Shown: positions 42,787-55,071 of the stretch, in pieces
How the letters are laid out: each line of letters starts with the position of its first letter
How positions within the stretch are numbered: position 1 is the stretch's first letter
Origin: Geosiphon pyriformis
Taxonomy: Eukaryota > Glomeromycota > Glomeromycetes > Archaeosporales > Geosiphonaceae
Direction: 5' to 3'
NCBI GenBank assembly: GCA_016748015.1
Contig: JAAOMT010000201.1
Coordinates: 322,336 to 386,335 of the forward strand
Length of the DNA stretch: 64,000 nucleotides
Position numbers and translations under genes: made by a program
The notes under the pieces: generated by a model
Database searches by the model: none
What the model saw: only the letters and a program-made list of their open reading frames with translations
Told to the model about the DNA's origin: nothing

Positions 42787-44594
42787 CTATACAATCACAG
42801 ACCATTCGTGTGGTATCTCTCCATATTGTATTCCCATTAAAATGTCAACAAATCGTTTGGCCAGTGGTCCGGCGTTACTCGAGGGATCCTTAGGGTCCAA
42901 AGGAACCTTGATATTTTGATTGCGATAATGAATCTCTTTAATTGGACTTATGATGGCAGCAGTTCCAGCCCCAAACATCTCCAATAAGCGACCTTCTTCA
43001 GATGCTTTGACAATCTGAGGCATTGTGATCTTACGCTCTGATACTTTATATTCCCCCCATGATCGAGCAAGGACTAATATAGAATCTCGAGTTACTCCGG
43101 CCAGAATAGAACCATCAAGCGGTGGGGTGACAAGTTCAATCTCTTGATTAGAGAAATGAGTTAAAGAAGTTGACATTTCGGACATCAATAACATGTTTAT
43201 TCAGGAATTAGCATATAAATTACCGTTATCCTCATTCTTCCAATAAACAAAACAATTCATTGTGCCCACTTCAGTAACTTCATCATCAGGACCGAACAAC
43301 CACAAATTCTGCTGATATCCTTTTAAGGCCGCTTCAACCTGTGGTTTTACGCACGGTGAATAATTACCTCCAATCTTGGCATCACCGGTACCTCCAGGCC
43401 ATGCTCTAACGTTTTCAGTTGTTGCTAATAATTTGACGGCATCAAATCCTGTCTTATAATATGGACCAACTGGAGAGCATATAACAAATAATAGAGCCTG
43501 CGAAGTTGGCCCCACTCCTAGAAATGGTTGAGTTCCAATAAGGGTTGGACGAATATATAATGAATAGCCACGTTCAGCTGGAATCCAACGCTCATCAAGT
43601 CTAACCAAACTTTTTATACATTTGATCAATTCTCTTTCGTTAAATGTCTAAAAGGGCAAATTGAGATTAAAAGAGTATTTTCGGAAGCTATTTTCGAAAT
43701 CCATAACTTTACGGAAAAGTTGGATATTAAAGTACCAACTAATGTCCTTTCATGTGACCATAAAATATTTTTAGATCGCACGCGGCATGCTTCTTGTCTA
43801 GTAAAAAGTATTGAGAGCTGTGAAGCTCATTGATTCTCTCTAACTAACCAATAATTTGATTAAGTTGTGGGCTATCAGTCCCTTCCGAGCCAAAACTCGA
43901 AAAGGTTTACCCAATCAACATTTGTCACGGCTGTTTTAGAGGCCGCTGCCTCACACTGATTTGGCCAAACTACCTCGAGTTTGGCAAAGATTAAACTGGT
44001 AAGCTCATCTAAAGAGAAAGCTTACCGGCAAGGCTATTCTTGTCGCGGATTTTGTAAATCTCTTCATGTTCATGTCCGGTCTGAATAATCTTACTCTCCC
44101 TTCCTTATCCTTGTAGGCTTTCATCCCTTCAAAACACTCAAAAGAATAGTGGAAAACGACGGAACTGGGTTCCAATGAGATTTTATCATATGGTCTGATC
44201 CAAGGTTCTGACCATCCATGATCCGAATCCCATTCAATGGAAACCATATGATCAGTAAATTGTCGTCCAAATATAAGGTCTTTGTTTGGGGTTAATGATT
44301 TCGGTGACTCTATGCGTTGGATATGAAGTTTATCATGCTATTGACGAGACAAAAAGTAAACAAGACACGAAGTAAAATAGACCATATGCTGTCTAAGAAA
44401 TAAACCGAGAACTTTGCTAAAAACTTTTTTTAGTGACTTACGTTAATTTCGGACTTTTGTTCATGGTTTGTGTTGATAGACAAAAATCTACTTGGGCGAA
44501 TAAGTAATGAGCCAGTAGTTAGCCGCGAAAAGAGGAAGATAGTAGAGTTGCAGGTTCCCAGCCTTTGTCCCCTCAAAGCGAGAGAGGAAAGCAT
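42787..44594 (-). CDS. BAT1: Branched-chain amino acid aminotransferase, probably mitochondrial, 414 aa, 4 exons
   Basis: Exons on the - strand: 44594-44442, 44337-44026, 43647-43224, 43142-42787; 1245 nt with stop. PLP fold-type IV enzyme that interconverts Leu, Ile and Val with their 2-oxo acids. Residues 1-50 are rich in Arg, Ser, Leu and hydroxylated residues with almost no acids (MLSSLALRGQRLG...), like a mitochondrial targeting peptide. Then FECFEGMKAYK and RPDMNMKRF, RGYSLYIRPTLIGT, GGTGDAKIGGNYSP with the PLP lysine at 246, EVGTMN at 281-286, and LDGSILAGVTRDS. Length matches eukaryotic BCATs. The third intron carries an in-frame read-through of a few residues, resolved by the acceptor CAAG at 43143-43146. 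Confidence 0.93.
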
Positions 44595-44848
44595 CTTAGT
44601 GTAAAAATCGAAGCTGAAATCATTAATCCTTTCTTTTGATTGAAAAAGTACGCATGATCATCAAGAAGATACAGATATATTATTACAAAATTATTTTCTA
44701 TTTTAAAAAAAGGGCTTTCCTGAATAAGTTAAGAATTAAGCGTGCATCTTTGAGTGTTTTTTAAATTTGAGACAATGACAATTTATTTCGTACGGTTCGG
44801 AAGCCGGAACTGATCATTCACTTTGGAGCTTCACATGAAAAAAATCAA

Positions 44849-44921
44849 CGCCCCAACTAGGACTCGAACCTAGAACCTCCGCCTTAGGAGGGCGACGCCA
44901 TATCCATTAGGCTATTGGGGC
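44849..44921 (-). tRNA. tRNA-Arg(CCU): tRNA-Arg (anticodon CCU)
   Basis: 73 nt cloverleaf on the - strand: acceptor GCCCCAA/TTGGGGC, T8 and A9, D-arm GCC...GGC, anticodon stem TCGCC/GGCGG with loop CTCCTAA (anticodon CCU), variable AGGTT, T-arm CTAGG TTCGAGT CCTAG, discriminator G. No intron. Reads AGG codons. Confidence 0.93.
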
Positions 44922-45140
44922 ATCTTCGAATCACCACTTAAACGCTGTTCCTGTCTATATAAATTTGGTTTGATTAATAATCGATACGCGATCACAATAC
45001 TACCGCGTCTGCCGAAACTTTTCTCGAATTCCGAAAATTTCATAGTTAAGCTTTTTTCAAAGCTTTCAACCTATATTTAAAAGATCAGTATTGCCTTTTA
45101 ACCCGTTGCTCCCACTTTTGATTTCCACAACGTCCTGTAA

Positions 45141-47028
45141 ATGAGCCTTTGGGTAGATAAGTACCGGCCAAAGTCGCTCAAAGAGTTGACATATCACACA
45201 GAGCTTTCAGAAAGGCTAAAAACTTTGGTGAGTTTTCCAACACGTGATCTTTTGTGGGAAAGTTAGCTCATAAAAAGTTTTGAAAAAAGTGGAACTATTG
45301 AAAAGTAAAGAATGGTTATTTGATATATTTATAACGATAATTGCTCCCTAAATGACAAATTGGTAGAAATTATTGGAGACAATAACGCTTTTGTAATTAT
45401 TATTTTTAAGGCATCTAATGAGGATTTTCCCCATTTGTTGGTTTATGGTCCTTCCGGCTCCGGAAAAAAGACGCGCATCAATTGCATATTGAGAGAATTG
45501 TTTGGTGAGAGTGTCGAAAAGGTAAATATATAATGTGCCTTTTTTCTGTTCTATATTTTCAATTATCTTTGATGATTGAATGATATTAGTTAAAAGTGGA
45601 TCAACGAGTGTTCGTCACCACGTCAAATCGTAAATTGCTTATCAATACCATTTCTAGCAATTATCATTTTGAAATGACACCAAGGTAAATTTCAAAATTG
45701 ATTTGGCTAAAATCGGTAAATTTGACTTTTTTTCTATAATTGCTTTAATTTTTTATTAGTGATATGGGGATGTACGATCGAGCTATTTTTACCGATTTGT
45801 TGAAAGAAATAGCACAAACGGCTCAACTTGATATCAATGCAAAGCAAGATTTTAAGGGTAGGAAGGGGAATCACTGATTTTTGCGCTGAAATCTTGTAAC
45901 TTACAATATGAGTGTTTTAACTCTCTATAAAACAGTGGTCGCACTAATTGAAGCTGATTGTTTAACTAATGAAGCTCAAGCAGCACTTCGTCGTACTATG
46001 GAAAAGTATACGGCAACTCTACGGTTAATTCTTTGTTGCAACAGTTCTAGCAAAATTATCGCACCAATTAGAAGCAGATGTTTGTTGATAAGGGTGGCCT
46101 CACCTTCAGTGAAAGAGGTCTGTCCAACATGTACCTGACTTGTTAAGTTTCACTCAAAATAGTCAAAGATCGTCTTAACAGATTGTGGCCGCTTTACAAG
46201 AAATCTCGAAAAAAGAAGAATTCCATTTGCCTGAGAAACTCGCCCAAAAAATTGCCACATCCTCAGAAGCGAATTTACGAAAAGCAATCTTAATGTTGGA
46301 AACCCTCAAAATTTTTAGGTATTTCGAACAGGTTTTTTATTCACAATTCGATGATTTTAAACATTAAGATTTATCCATTATTAGTGGAGATAAAGCTTTA
46401 TCGGGAAATGAAGAAATCATATTAATGGATTGGGAAGTTCATATCAATCAAATAGCTAGAGCTATTCTTGCAGATCAGAGCGAATCCAAGTCAGTAATCA
46501 TCTTGGAATTTTTTATTAAATGACTTTAGCCTTATGATAATTGGAAATTGATTACAATCTCGTTGTTTTTAATAGTATAGAGCAGGTCCGCAAAATGTTT
46601 TATCAATTACTCATATCCTGTATTGAGCCCTCGCTCATTATAAAGGTAGTCTCTAGAATCACAATCTTCCGTTGCTTTTGACATTATAACTTAAGTCAAA
46701 CTCGAAATTATTGAGTAGAAGCTTGCCTTTGCCTTGACAAATATTATCAAAGACGATCTAAAACCAGAAATTATTATGGCTGCAGCTGATTATGTAAGTA
46801 TCGATTAAATATTATTGAATCGGAAATATACTAAATGTATTTTTTTTAGGAACACCGACTTCACTTAGGACAAAAAGCCATTTTTTACCTTGAAGCTTTT
46901 GCTATCAATGTCATGCACACGTATAAAAGGTATTTCTTTGAATAGCATAAACATTCAAAAATTGATTCCTGACATGACATTTTGCGTTTTAACATAGCTA
47001 CCAAAACCAAGAGATGTACGGATCGTGA
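45141..47028 (+). CDS. RFC5: Replication factor C small subunit (human RFC3 / yeast Rfc5 type), 356 aa, 11 exons
   Basis: Exons 45141-45227, 45411-45521, 45590-45684, 45760-45857, 45936-46117, 46182-46318, 46385-46489, 46576-46645, 46719-46793, 46850-46929, 46998-47028. The sum is 1071 nt, 356 residues, equal to the usual length. Starts [10 protein letters not shown]; Walker [10 protein letters not shown] at 42-50; Walker B region reads [11 protein letters not shown] (weak, as in this subunit type); ALRRTMEKY at 147-155; RFC box SRC at 177-179; DWEVHI and the C-terminal collar helix [17 protein letters not shown]. The RFC pentamer loads PCNA onto primed DNA. Donors GTCTGT and GTCAGT are unusual. 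Two alternative acceptors (46719 or 46722) differ by one Lys. Confidence 0.9.
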
Positions 47029-47442
47029 TTCATGGCTACTACAGGAAAAAGATCTGACTTTTTAGAGCGATTCATGGCTTCTCGACAAAAAATTCAATCT
47101 TGAAGAATAAAAATATTTCACTTTTTGAATTTTTGATATCAAAGCGAAAGCCACTAGTATTTGCAGTACGATTTAGTAATTGAAAATTTTCGCCAAGAAA
47201 ATTCTGTTTAACATTGCCTAATATAAAAGTTATTTTGATACGGTGTAACATCCAAAAGCTCAGTCAGTATAGCACTCAACACGATAAGCCCTAAATTACT
47301 CCGCTGGCCTTTAAGTGTATAAAGTGAAAAGGCGGATTTAGTGAGATCCTCCCTCTAAGTTGTTTGAAGAGTTGGTTTCTTGGTCTTGAAAGTAAAATAA
47401 AGATATTCTACTTGAGGCTATAGTACCAATTTCCAGAAAACT
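47029..47442. other. Intergenic region between RFC5 and the transporter gene
   Basis: About 414 bp holding the 3' end of RFC5 and the promoter of the next gene. No ORF or repeat recognised. Confidence 0.5.
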
Positions 47443-48534
47443 ATGTCGGGAAAGCAATCTCTTTTCGGAGTTCCTTACAAATATCTCAGTCTGATAACTT
47501 TGATTGTTCAGAACAGCACTTTGGTGATTGTGATGCACTATTCACGGGTGAAATCTGATAAAGACCACCAATATTTTACCTCTACAGCCGTGTTTCTCGG
47601 TGAACTTATCAAGCTGATAATATCAGTGTTCTTTGCTATTCGCACACAAATTTTAGATAAAGGCAGCTGGTCTCTTTCAGACTTATACTATGACATATTT
47701 TCCCACGATGCTTGGAAGTTAATGATACCGGCCGCACTTTACACAGTTCAAAATAATTTGCAGTATGTGGCAATCAGTCTAATTGACGCTGGCACATTTG
47801 CAGTAACCTATCAATTAAAAATCCTGACAACAGCATTATTCTCTGTGATAATGCTTAAACGATCTCTGAGCGGATTAAAATGGATATCCTTGATTTTACT
47901 TACCCTTGGCGTCGCCCTTGTACAACTAGATGCTGTAGCAAATACCAGTGCAGATAAACTAGATGATGATAATATGGAAAGATTTGTTGGACTTGGAGCT
48001 GTTTTTGTTGCATGTATAATCTCTGGAATCGCTGGTGTATATTTCGAAAAGGTATTAAAGGGCACTCAGGCATCAGTTTGGACTCGTAACGTGCAATTAT
48101 CATTTTTTTCGCTATTTACTGCTTTGATTATGGGCGTATGGTGGAAAGACGGTGCGGACGTGATAGAAAAAGGTTTCTTTTTTGGTTACAATATAGTAGT
48201 TTGGAGTGCGATATCTTGTTCTGCTATCGGTGGATTAATAGTGGCCTTAGTAGTCAAATACGCTGATAATATTCTCAAGGGATTTGCTACCTCAATCTCA
48301 ATTATTCTTTCGTTCTCGGCCTCATTGGTGTTTTTCGACGATTCGAAGTTTTCAATCTCATTTTTATTAGGAGCGATCTTTGTATTAGGTGCTACTTATA
48401 TGTACAGTATGCCAGATCTCTCCCCAAAAGAGACAGTTCACAATCAGGCTGGACAATTGCCAACGGCTGCATATCACAAAGTTGAGGATGATCAAGAGGA
48501 TGAAGATACATCTGCTCAAGGCGATTGGAAGTGA
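47443..48534 (+). CDS. Golgi UDP-sugar transporter (SLC35A-like), 363 aa, single exon
   Basis: Nucleotide-sugar/UMP antiporter of the SLC35A (UDP-galactose, UDP-GlcNAc, CMP-sialate) group with about ten hydrophobic segments. Diagnostic stretches: KYLSLITLIVQNSTLVIVMHYSR, TSTAVFLGELIKL, ALYTVQNNLQYVAI (about residues 98-111), GTFAVTYQLKILTTALFSV (about 117-135), GVYFEKVLKGTQASVWTRNVQLS, and GGLIVALVVKYADNILKGFATS. The C-terminus is hydrophilic and acidic (about 330-363), likely cytosolic. Substrate within the group cannot be settled by eye; fungal members such as S. pombe Gms1 carry UDP-galactose. Start ATG at 47443 gives the usual short N-terminus. No intron, unlike its neighbours. Confidence 0.92.
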   Translation: MSGKQSLFGVPYKYLSLITLIVQNSTLVIVMHYSRVKSDKDHQYFTSTAVFLGELIKLIISVFFAIRTQILDKGSWSLSDLYYDIFSHDAWKLMIPAALYTVQNNLQYVAISLIDAGTFAVTYQLKILTTALFSVIMLKRSLSGLKWISLILLTLGVALVQLDAVANTSADKLDDDNMERFVGLGAVFVACIISGIAGVYFEKVLKGTQASVWTRNVQLSFFSLFTALIMGVWWKDGADVIEKGFFFGYNIVVWSAISCSAIGGLIVALVVKYADNILKGFATSISIILSFSASLVFFDDSKFSISFLLGAIFVLGATYMYSMPDLSPKETVHNQAGQLPTAAYHKVEDDQEDEDTSAQGDWK

Positions 48535-50229
48535 TGGATGCGCAAAAGTAAATCAGAACGAGGCTCGTTTCAAAATAACCGACTGATTCCGAGGCTATTT
48601 TAAGGTCGTTTCTTAACACCCCAAGCTCTAAAAATTTAATGGTGGGTTCTATGTACTCTGATGCTTCTAAGGTGATCAAAAGGATAATCATTGAGATTAA
48701 TGGAAAAGGTTGTGATTTTCAAAAAGGACCCATATTTTGACAATAATAGACCATATCTCAGTTCTGGTATATGTTAAGTTAAAAGAGTATTTTGTAAATT
48801 AATTATTCTAGACCCGATGTATATTGATTTATTATGGGGTTTTGAAAAAGCGAAGGATCTAAGGTGATCTAAAATTCCTTTATTTTGAGAATTTAAGGAA
48901 TTAGTTTGGAAAAAGTTGTATCCACGCCTTTGAACTTGTATTATATAATTTGGGTCGTTCCATATCAAGAAATTAAATTGTATAATTATGGTATTTAAGC
49001 TATCAACTTTGAACCATTTAAACTGTAACACAAATTAGTTTTCTATAGCTTCAATTTTTAAATAATGACCAAATCTATTTTTAATTATTGAGCTTTATTA
49101 TCAATGTAATAATAGAAATAATTGTTTTCATTTTGTAATTTCATATGCTAAATTGTTATGAAATATTGTTTCATTATTATTATTATTATTATTATATTAT
49201 ATTATGTTTAATGTTTAATTAATTATTTTCTTTATTTTTAAGAACAATTGTCGGAAAAAGTATCTTTTTATAAAACTAAAAAGATTCACATTTTTTAAAG
49301 TTTTTAAATTTTAGATTTTTATTATTACTTAATATTGTTTAAATCAATGCTTTTTTATTTATATCTCTTTTAAAATAAATAATCATGTTTAATAATTAAT
49401 TTTAAAATAATAATAATTTATTGGTCGTTTTATGTTATTTTTACAATTAAATTTTAATATAAAATATATTAATTTTGTAATATTGTTTAAAATTAAACAT
49501 ATTTTAATTATTTAAAGTTGATTAAAATAAATTATTTATTATGCTTAAAAATATTTATTAATATTATAATGTTTTTGTTAAAATAAGCTAATAAAACCTA
49601 AACTAAAAAAATCAAATTCAAAAAATAGCAATTGAATTAATTAAATTAAAATTTTATTAGAGTTTCTAATATAAATTTTAATAATGCAATTTTATATTAT
49701 AATAAAACAATTTTTTGGTATTAAAAAATATATTTATACAAATCTATTGTTGTAGTAAGTTTAATATTAAAGTTATTTTGAAAAAAGTGAAAAACATCTG
49801 AATAACTTAATTGGTTAATTATATTTAGAAAAAAGTTTAATAAAAATTAAAATAATTAAAAAAATAAAAAAACTAATTTTAAATAGTCTTTTATTATTTT
49901 TTTGTAATTAAATTATTTGTAAACAATATAATTTAAATAAAAACAGCCATATTAAATAATAATAATATGTTTAAAAAGCTGTTTAATTATAAATTTGTTA
50001 ATTTATATATATTAAAATAAAAATTTATAAGCTTGTTCTTAAATTAAATAAATCAAAAATTAGTTTGTTCAATTATTATTTAAAAAATTTGAGCTTATCA
50101 TAAAAAATATTAGTTTTTAATTTATTGTTTATGACATAAATATATTTGTATTTAATTTAATTTTTTTTTTTAGTTTTACAAATACAGTCTAACTATTATC
50201 TAATTTACAAAAACAAACAAGTAAATTAA
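48535..50229. other. Intergenic region and A/T spacer right of the gene island
   Basis: 48535-49050 is moderately complex sequence with a - strand ORF (48774-49031) that resembles no family I know; it may be an old repeat. 49050-50229 is A/T spacer with (att)n at about 49170-49195 and no genes. Confidence 0.5.
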
Positions 50230-50310
50230 ATTAAACATAGCTTATGCATTTTTTACATGTAACCAGCCACTCAGACCAATTAAAACAGCATTATATATCT
50301 ATAAAAACTT

Positions 50311-50925
50311 TCACACTATTGTCCAAATTAAAAAAAACAAACATGGTTTACATAAACCAAAACTAACAGCAAAAAACTCAACAATACTAAGCAAATAAAC
50401 TATTTCTTTAGATATTGTATTGAACAGACCACATAACAAACTAGACACTATTCTTATATTACAAACTAAATTACTTTTTTCTATATTTGTCTTAAACTTA
50501 AATCTCAACAGCCATAACTTATTATAATGCTTATCTACTATATAGTAAATAAAGTCAACCACTATTAAAACAGCTCTTTTTCTATTCTTAAAAATAAACA
50601 CTACTTTTTTTATTCATTTTTTGAAAACAAAACTTTTGTACAAGACTGTATAAACACTAACATCTAAAGCATCCAGAAAAAAAATTTATAACACTAAGGA
50701 TAATAATGGAAAGCATTTCTTTATCAAGAATTTTCACAAGCCAATATGGTCAGAGATAATATCAGAGCACACAAAGACATTCTTTGAACAAGTAAAAACA
50801 TAATCAGGCAATTTAATATTATTACACATCAAACACAAAACACTTGAGTAATTTTTATTATATAGTCTCTTGTAAACAACAACTAACAATTTTCTATAAA
50901 TGGCTTTTATCATATATATATACAA
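50311..50925 (-). pseudogene. C-terminal Cys/His domain and tail of L4
   Basis: IKAIYRKLLVVVYKRLYN, then CLMCNNIKLPDYVFTC at about 50800-50850, where the zinc His is Tyr; then an interrupted tail. Matches L2 18180-18850 in order. Confidence 0.7.
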
Positions 50926-51179
50926 AGAAGCTGACTTTTTACTAGTAAATCTGACCAGTATGTGAGAGTTCAGATGCCAAATTAAGGCAATAAAATTTCA
51001 ATTTACATATTAAATGAATAAACTATTTAAGACATCTACACTAGGGCTTGCTTTCCATAAAGTCTAACAAACAATCTAATAAATATCACAAACAAAATAG
51101 TGAATGTTGTTCAAAATTACCTAATTATTCATTACAAAAACCTTTTCATAAACTCCAATAGAAAAAACCAAACGTGACT

Positions 51180-51600
51180 ATGCTGCCACACAGACAAAAA
51201 TATCAGCCTAGTCATTACCAACATCTTCTAAATGGCTTTTTACTTTTATCTATTTTATAAAAATGTCTTTTAACTTTATTAAATTAGCTATATGATGTTT
51301 TTTCATCCAATATTTGTTCTAGAAGTCAAACCAACATAAATTGTATTCCAATAAACATGCATCCAAAGCTGTTTGGCTATTTGTATATAAGATCACTAAA
51401 CAAAATAAAAAAATATATTTTAGGACCAAGACAATTACTTGTAATTTTGACAATATTGAAGACAACAAACCATCTATATTAATACTCACACCCAAACCAA
51501 TATTAAAGAAATAAGCTGTCATCCTATAAACAACCTTTAATGTTTTCAGATTTTTCAAAAAACCATTAATATAAATATTAACTGCTCTAGTTCATATCTT
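51180..51600 (-). pseudogene. RNase H domain of L4
   Basis: Residues align with L5: SKLQVIVLVLKYI (Glu changed to Lys in the second motif), LYTNSQTALDACLLE (Asp position Asn). The first motif (Y-x-D-G) lies near 51570 and is reduced to N-G. Several stops downstream. Confidence 0.7.
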
Positions 51601-51639
51601 GTGCAATCATTTATGTACTTCCAAGAACTTATTTAAGCA

Positions 51640-53560
51640 GAAAAAATTTGAACAGTTTAAACCAGTGGCACTTTTATTAGATTTTACAAAAAAATTATTC
51701 ATATATACCAAAGTTTTTTTAAATCACAAAGGTATTGGATCTCTTAAATTCAACTTCTTTTAACACCTAAAAGTTTTCTAATCTATGATCAAACTATGCT
51801 TGTTTAGCAAAATATTTTCAAAAGCAAAACCAAAACATTTCAAAGAATATACCACATCAAAATAATAAACATTTTCCAATATCTTGGATATTAGAAAATG
51901 GCCAGATCTATGAAATATATTAAGTAAATTATTAATCAAAGAGACCTCAATATTTAAAAAAATTTTTATGATGCCAGCTAAAAAGTTATTCTTTGGGTCA
52001 ACTTTTAACTTGATGAAAAACTGCAAAGAGTTTAAAAGTGTCTATCTCAAAACTTACAAATCTAAAGTACAGTGCTCGAACAATCAACCAAGAATTTCAA
52101 CAGCATTAGAAAATTCAACTACCAAAGCAATTTTGGCTTCAGCCTAAATTTGCTCAAAAAACTTCAAATCATACAAAGATAAGTAGTGTAAAGCCTTATT
52201 GGGAAAGTTTCTTGGCAAGTTAATCTTAGATCTGAGTTCTTTTTTTATTATAACATCCTATTTATAATATATACTCTTAAACATAAAGCTGAACTGTATT
52301 CAGTAACTAACTATAAACCACAAAACCATCAAAACTAAATAAGAAAACTGTTTATTTAATACTGTCTTTTTGAGGACCAAATTCAAAAAGAACCTAATAT
52401 CTGAATAAATTTTAGCAAGACTTGGCTCAAACAAGCCCTCTGTTGACAAAAAAATACCCAAATATCTGTAAAATACATCATGTTTGGCTATAGAAATTGG
52501 CTAACCACTAATATACAAAAAGATTTCAGCTATTTTTTGGTTAATGAGGATTGTCATTGTCTTATTATTATTAATAAAAATATCATTAATACTAAATAAT
52601 TTACTTATGATATTCAAAATGTATTGTGTCAAAGTCTGGCTATTCTTCACTTATATTGTATTATCAACAAAAGCACTTATTACAAAGAATAAGAATTTGC
52701 CTCTGTTAATCTTTACTCTGTTTGTTTTTGTCATAAAATTAGAGTTGATCTTATATTCACATAAATATTTATGTCTCTTAACTTTATACAACAAAGAATC
52801 ATAAAAAATCCCTCAAAGAAGTAATGAAAAAATCTTATCTTAATCTAGCTTATTATGTATCTTGTAATCATTTAAAAAGCCAAAATTAGTCATTACTTTG
52901 TTAACTCTGTTTTTATAAATATTTCAAAAAATCTGATAAACCTATTATACATTTTAATATGCTTTAAATTTGATCTCAAATGATGCCAATTAATTAAATT
53001 GTAAGCTTTGCACATGTCTTACAGAACCAACCAGATTTTCTGATCTTTTTCTAAAGTATCTTCAACTATTAAGCCAACAACAAACACCAAAAACTAAGTT
53101 AAAGTATTTTTTAGGACTGAAAAATTATCTTCATAAAAAATATTAAGCTTGCTACAAACAGACAAAATCTGATCTGATAAAATTTTAAACAAAATTTTTT
53201 TTGCAGTTTCAATTAAAATAATGGAGCAGATGTTGATCAAAATGTCATTCTATTTGTAAGACTTAGAAATCATTAAAATCCATGCTTTTTTCTATAGATC
53301 TAGAACATTACCAAGTTTTAAACATGAATTCAACAGAACCAAGAGACATTTTATTAATTCATTACCACAGTGCTTCTATAGCTTATTTGATATGCCAAAA
53401 AGACTAGTGGCTTTGTCTTTAGACAATCCACTTATTACCAGAACCAATTCTTCTAAGCTAACATTATTTATAATACCAGAAAACACATTATCTCTTATAT
53501 ACTCTAAAGATACATATTGACAAGTCTACAAATCAGGCATAATCAAAGAAATCATGTGTT
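51640..53560 (-). pseudogene. Reverse transcriptase of L4
   Basis: On the - strand the motif-C region at about 52660-52675 reads FVDN (FVDD expected), followed by NSQTLTQYIL and NDIFINNNKT as in L2. The motif A region and IPKP region lie at about 53000-53300 with many stops. 51778-52026 is the C-terminal part (NNFLAGIIKIF). Confidence 0.7.
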
Positions 53561-53699
53561 TTTTTATTTAATTTATCATAATACTGTCAACTTCAGATCT
53601 TATTTTTTCAATTGCTTTCTTGATAGCTATATCTCTAGCCACTTTTGATTTATACTACTTGAACTTTTTATATATCTTTTTAATTAATAACAATTTTTT

Positions 53700-54860
53700 A
53701 ATAGTTTTTATTAAAGATACACTATTCTGAATCATAAAATCAATCTTGAAAGCTTTTTTGCTGTTAATTATTCACCATTTTTTGAGAAAACATTTATACT
53801 TAAACCTGTTATCTACTTTTAATTTCTTTATAATCTTAGCTACAAGTAATTTCAGCCCAAAAAACTTTAATAACTGTTTATTTTTCAAACACTCAAATTC
53901 ACTAAATCAATGTTTAGCAAAAGTAGCATTAGCTAAACTTATTATTACTTTTTTTACCTCATTCTATATGGCATTCAAATTGCCAAAGACTTTTGTATTC
54001 AAAAATCTATCTATAATTATTAAAAATTTGGTTGAAACACACTTCTTAAAATAGGTCTATTTGATATCATCCACATCTTTAATATTGAACTTCCAGTAAT
54101 TTTTGTTTGTCTGTTTGCAAATGTTATTAAAATTTGCATCCAAAAAACTTTTCAACCCAACCAAAACCAAAACTGTCTTATAATCTGTGTCAAAAAATTC
54201 AGATATAGAGCCAACTTTGTGTATTAGAACTGTTAACAACAAATTCTTACTAACAAAAATATAGTTAATAATCTTTTTAGCTTCTCTGGAGTTATTTTAA
54301 GTAAGAATCTTAGCTAAAAAGTATTTTTTAAGTGAATTAATTAGACCCAAATCCAAATATTTCTTGAAATTTACACTTTTCTTAGAACTTTTTTATTGAA
54401 ATTACCACTCAGAACCACAAAAGAGCTAGAATTGATTGTCTTAAAAATTATAGAGTTGATACTTGAAGTTTGGCCAAACTATGTGCCAACAAATACACCA
54501 GCATATAAACCTAGTATTGTAACTAAAAGCTTGTTTTTGAACAAAAAATGTATTGAAATTAATTGACCCAGAATTTCATCTATTTTTGAAATATGTTGAG
54601 CCAAAAAATTATTTATAATTATAGCAACATCAACACCAAAAAAGCCCTTATCCAAACTAGAAGTAAAAATCTGAATCCTATCAAACTTATTTATGATCCA
54701 TAACCTAATTTTAGATTTTAACTTTGTTTTAGTAATAATAGAAACTATGTTACCTGAATCTACATGTCAATAAACAATGTTTTTCTGCTTAACAGAGACA
54801 TTAAAACCTTTAATATTACAAGTAGCAATCTTCTAAATCGGATCTGTTATTTAAAAAAAA
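53700..54860 (-). pseudogene. Endonuclease (EEP) domain of L4
   Basis: 54057-54242 holds FFDTDYKTVLVLVGLKSFLD, the last catalytic block with His replaced by Tyr. Upstream, GVAIIINNFLA-like and VGTYA-like segments can be followed with frame changes to about 54860. Matches L2 4218-5090. Confidence 0.65.
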
Positions 54861-55071
54861 GATCTTTCACACTCAAATTAAAATTGTCTATCTTAATTAT
54901 TAGGCCCATAACTATAGTTAAAAAATTGTTCATATTTACTTCCAACTTTAAAACAATTGATTTATCTAAAACCACTGTTTTTACAACAGTCTTACTATAA
55001 GTGATTATACTTAAACTTTTATTTATAACTGTATCTGTTTTTTGATTCTGTAATAAAGAGATTACTAATAG

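Noticed and set aside
43143-43223. Two separate BCAT pseudogene fragments because of the stop at about 43200
   Set aside because: The stop lies in an 81-bp GT-AG intron; spliced exons are in frame and give a full-length enzyme.
41537-48534. Metabolic gene cluster
   Set aside because: UreF, BCAT, RFC5 and a sugar transporter belong to unrelated pathways, are on both strands and have separate promoters; ordinary fungal gene order.
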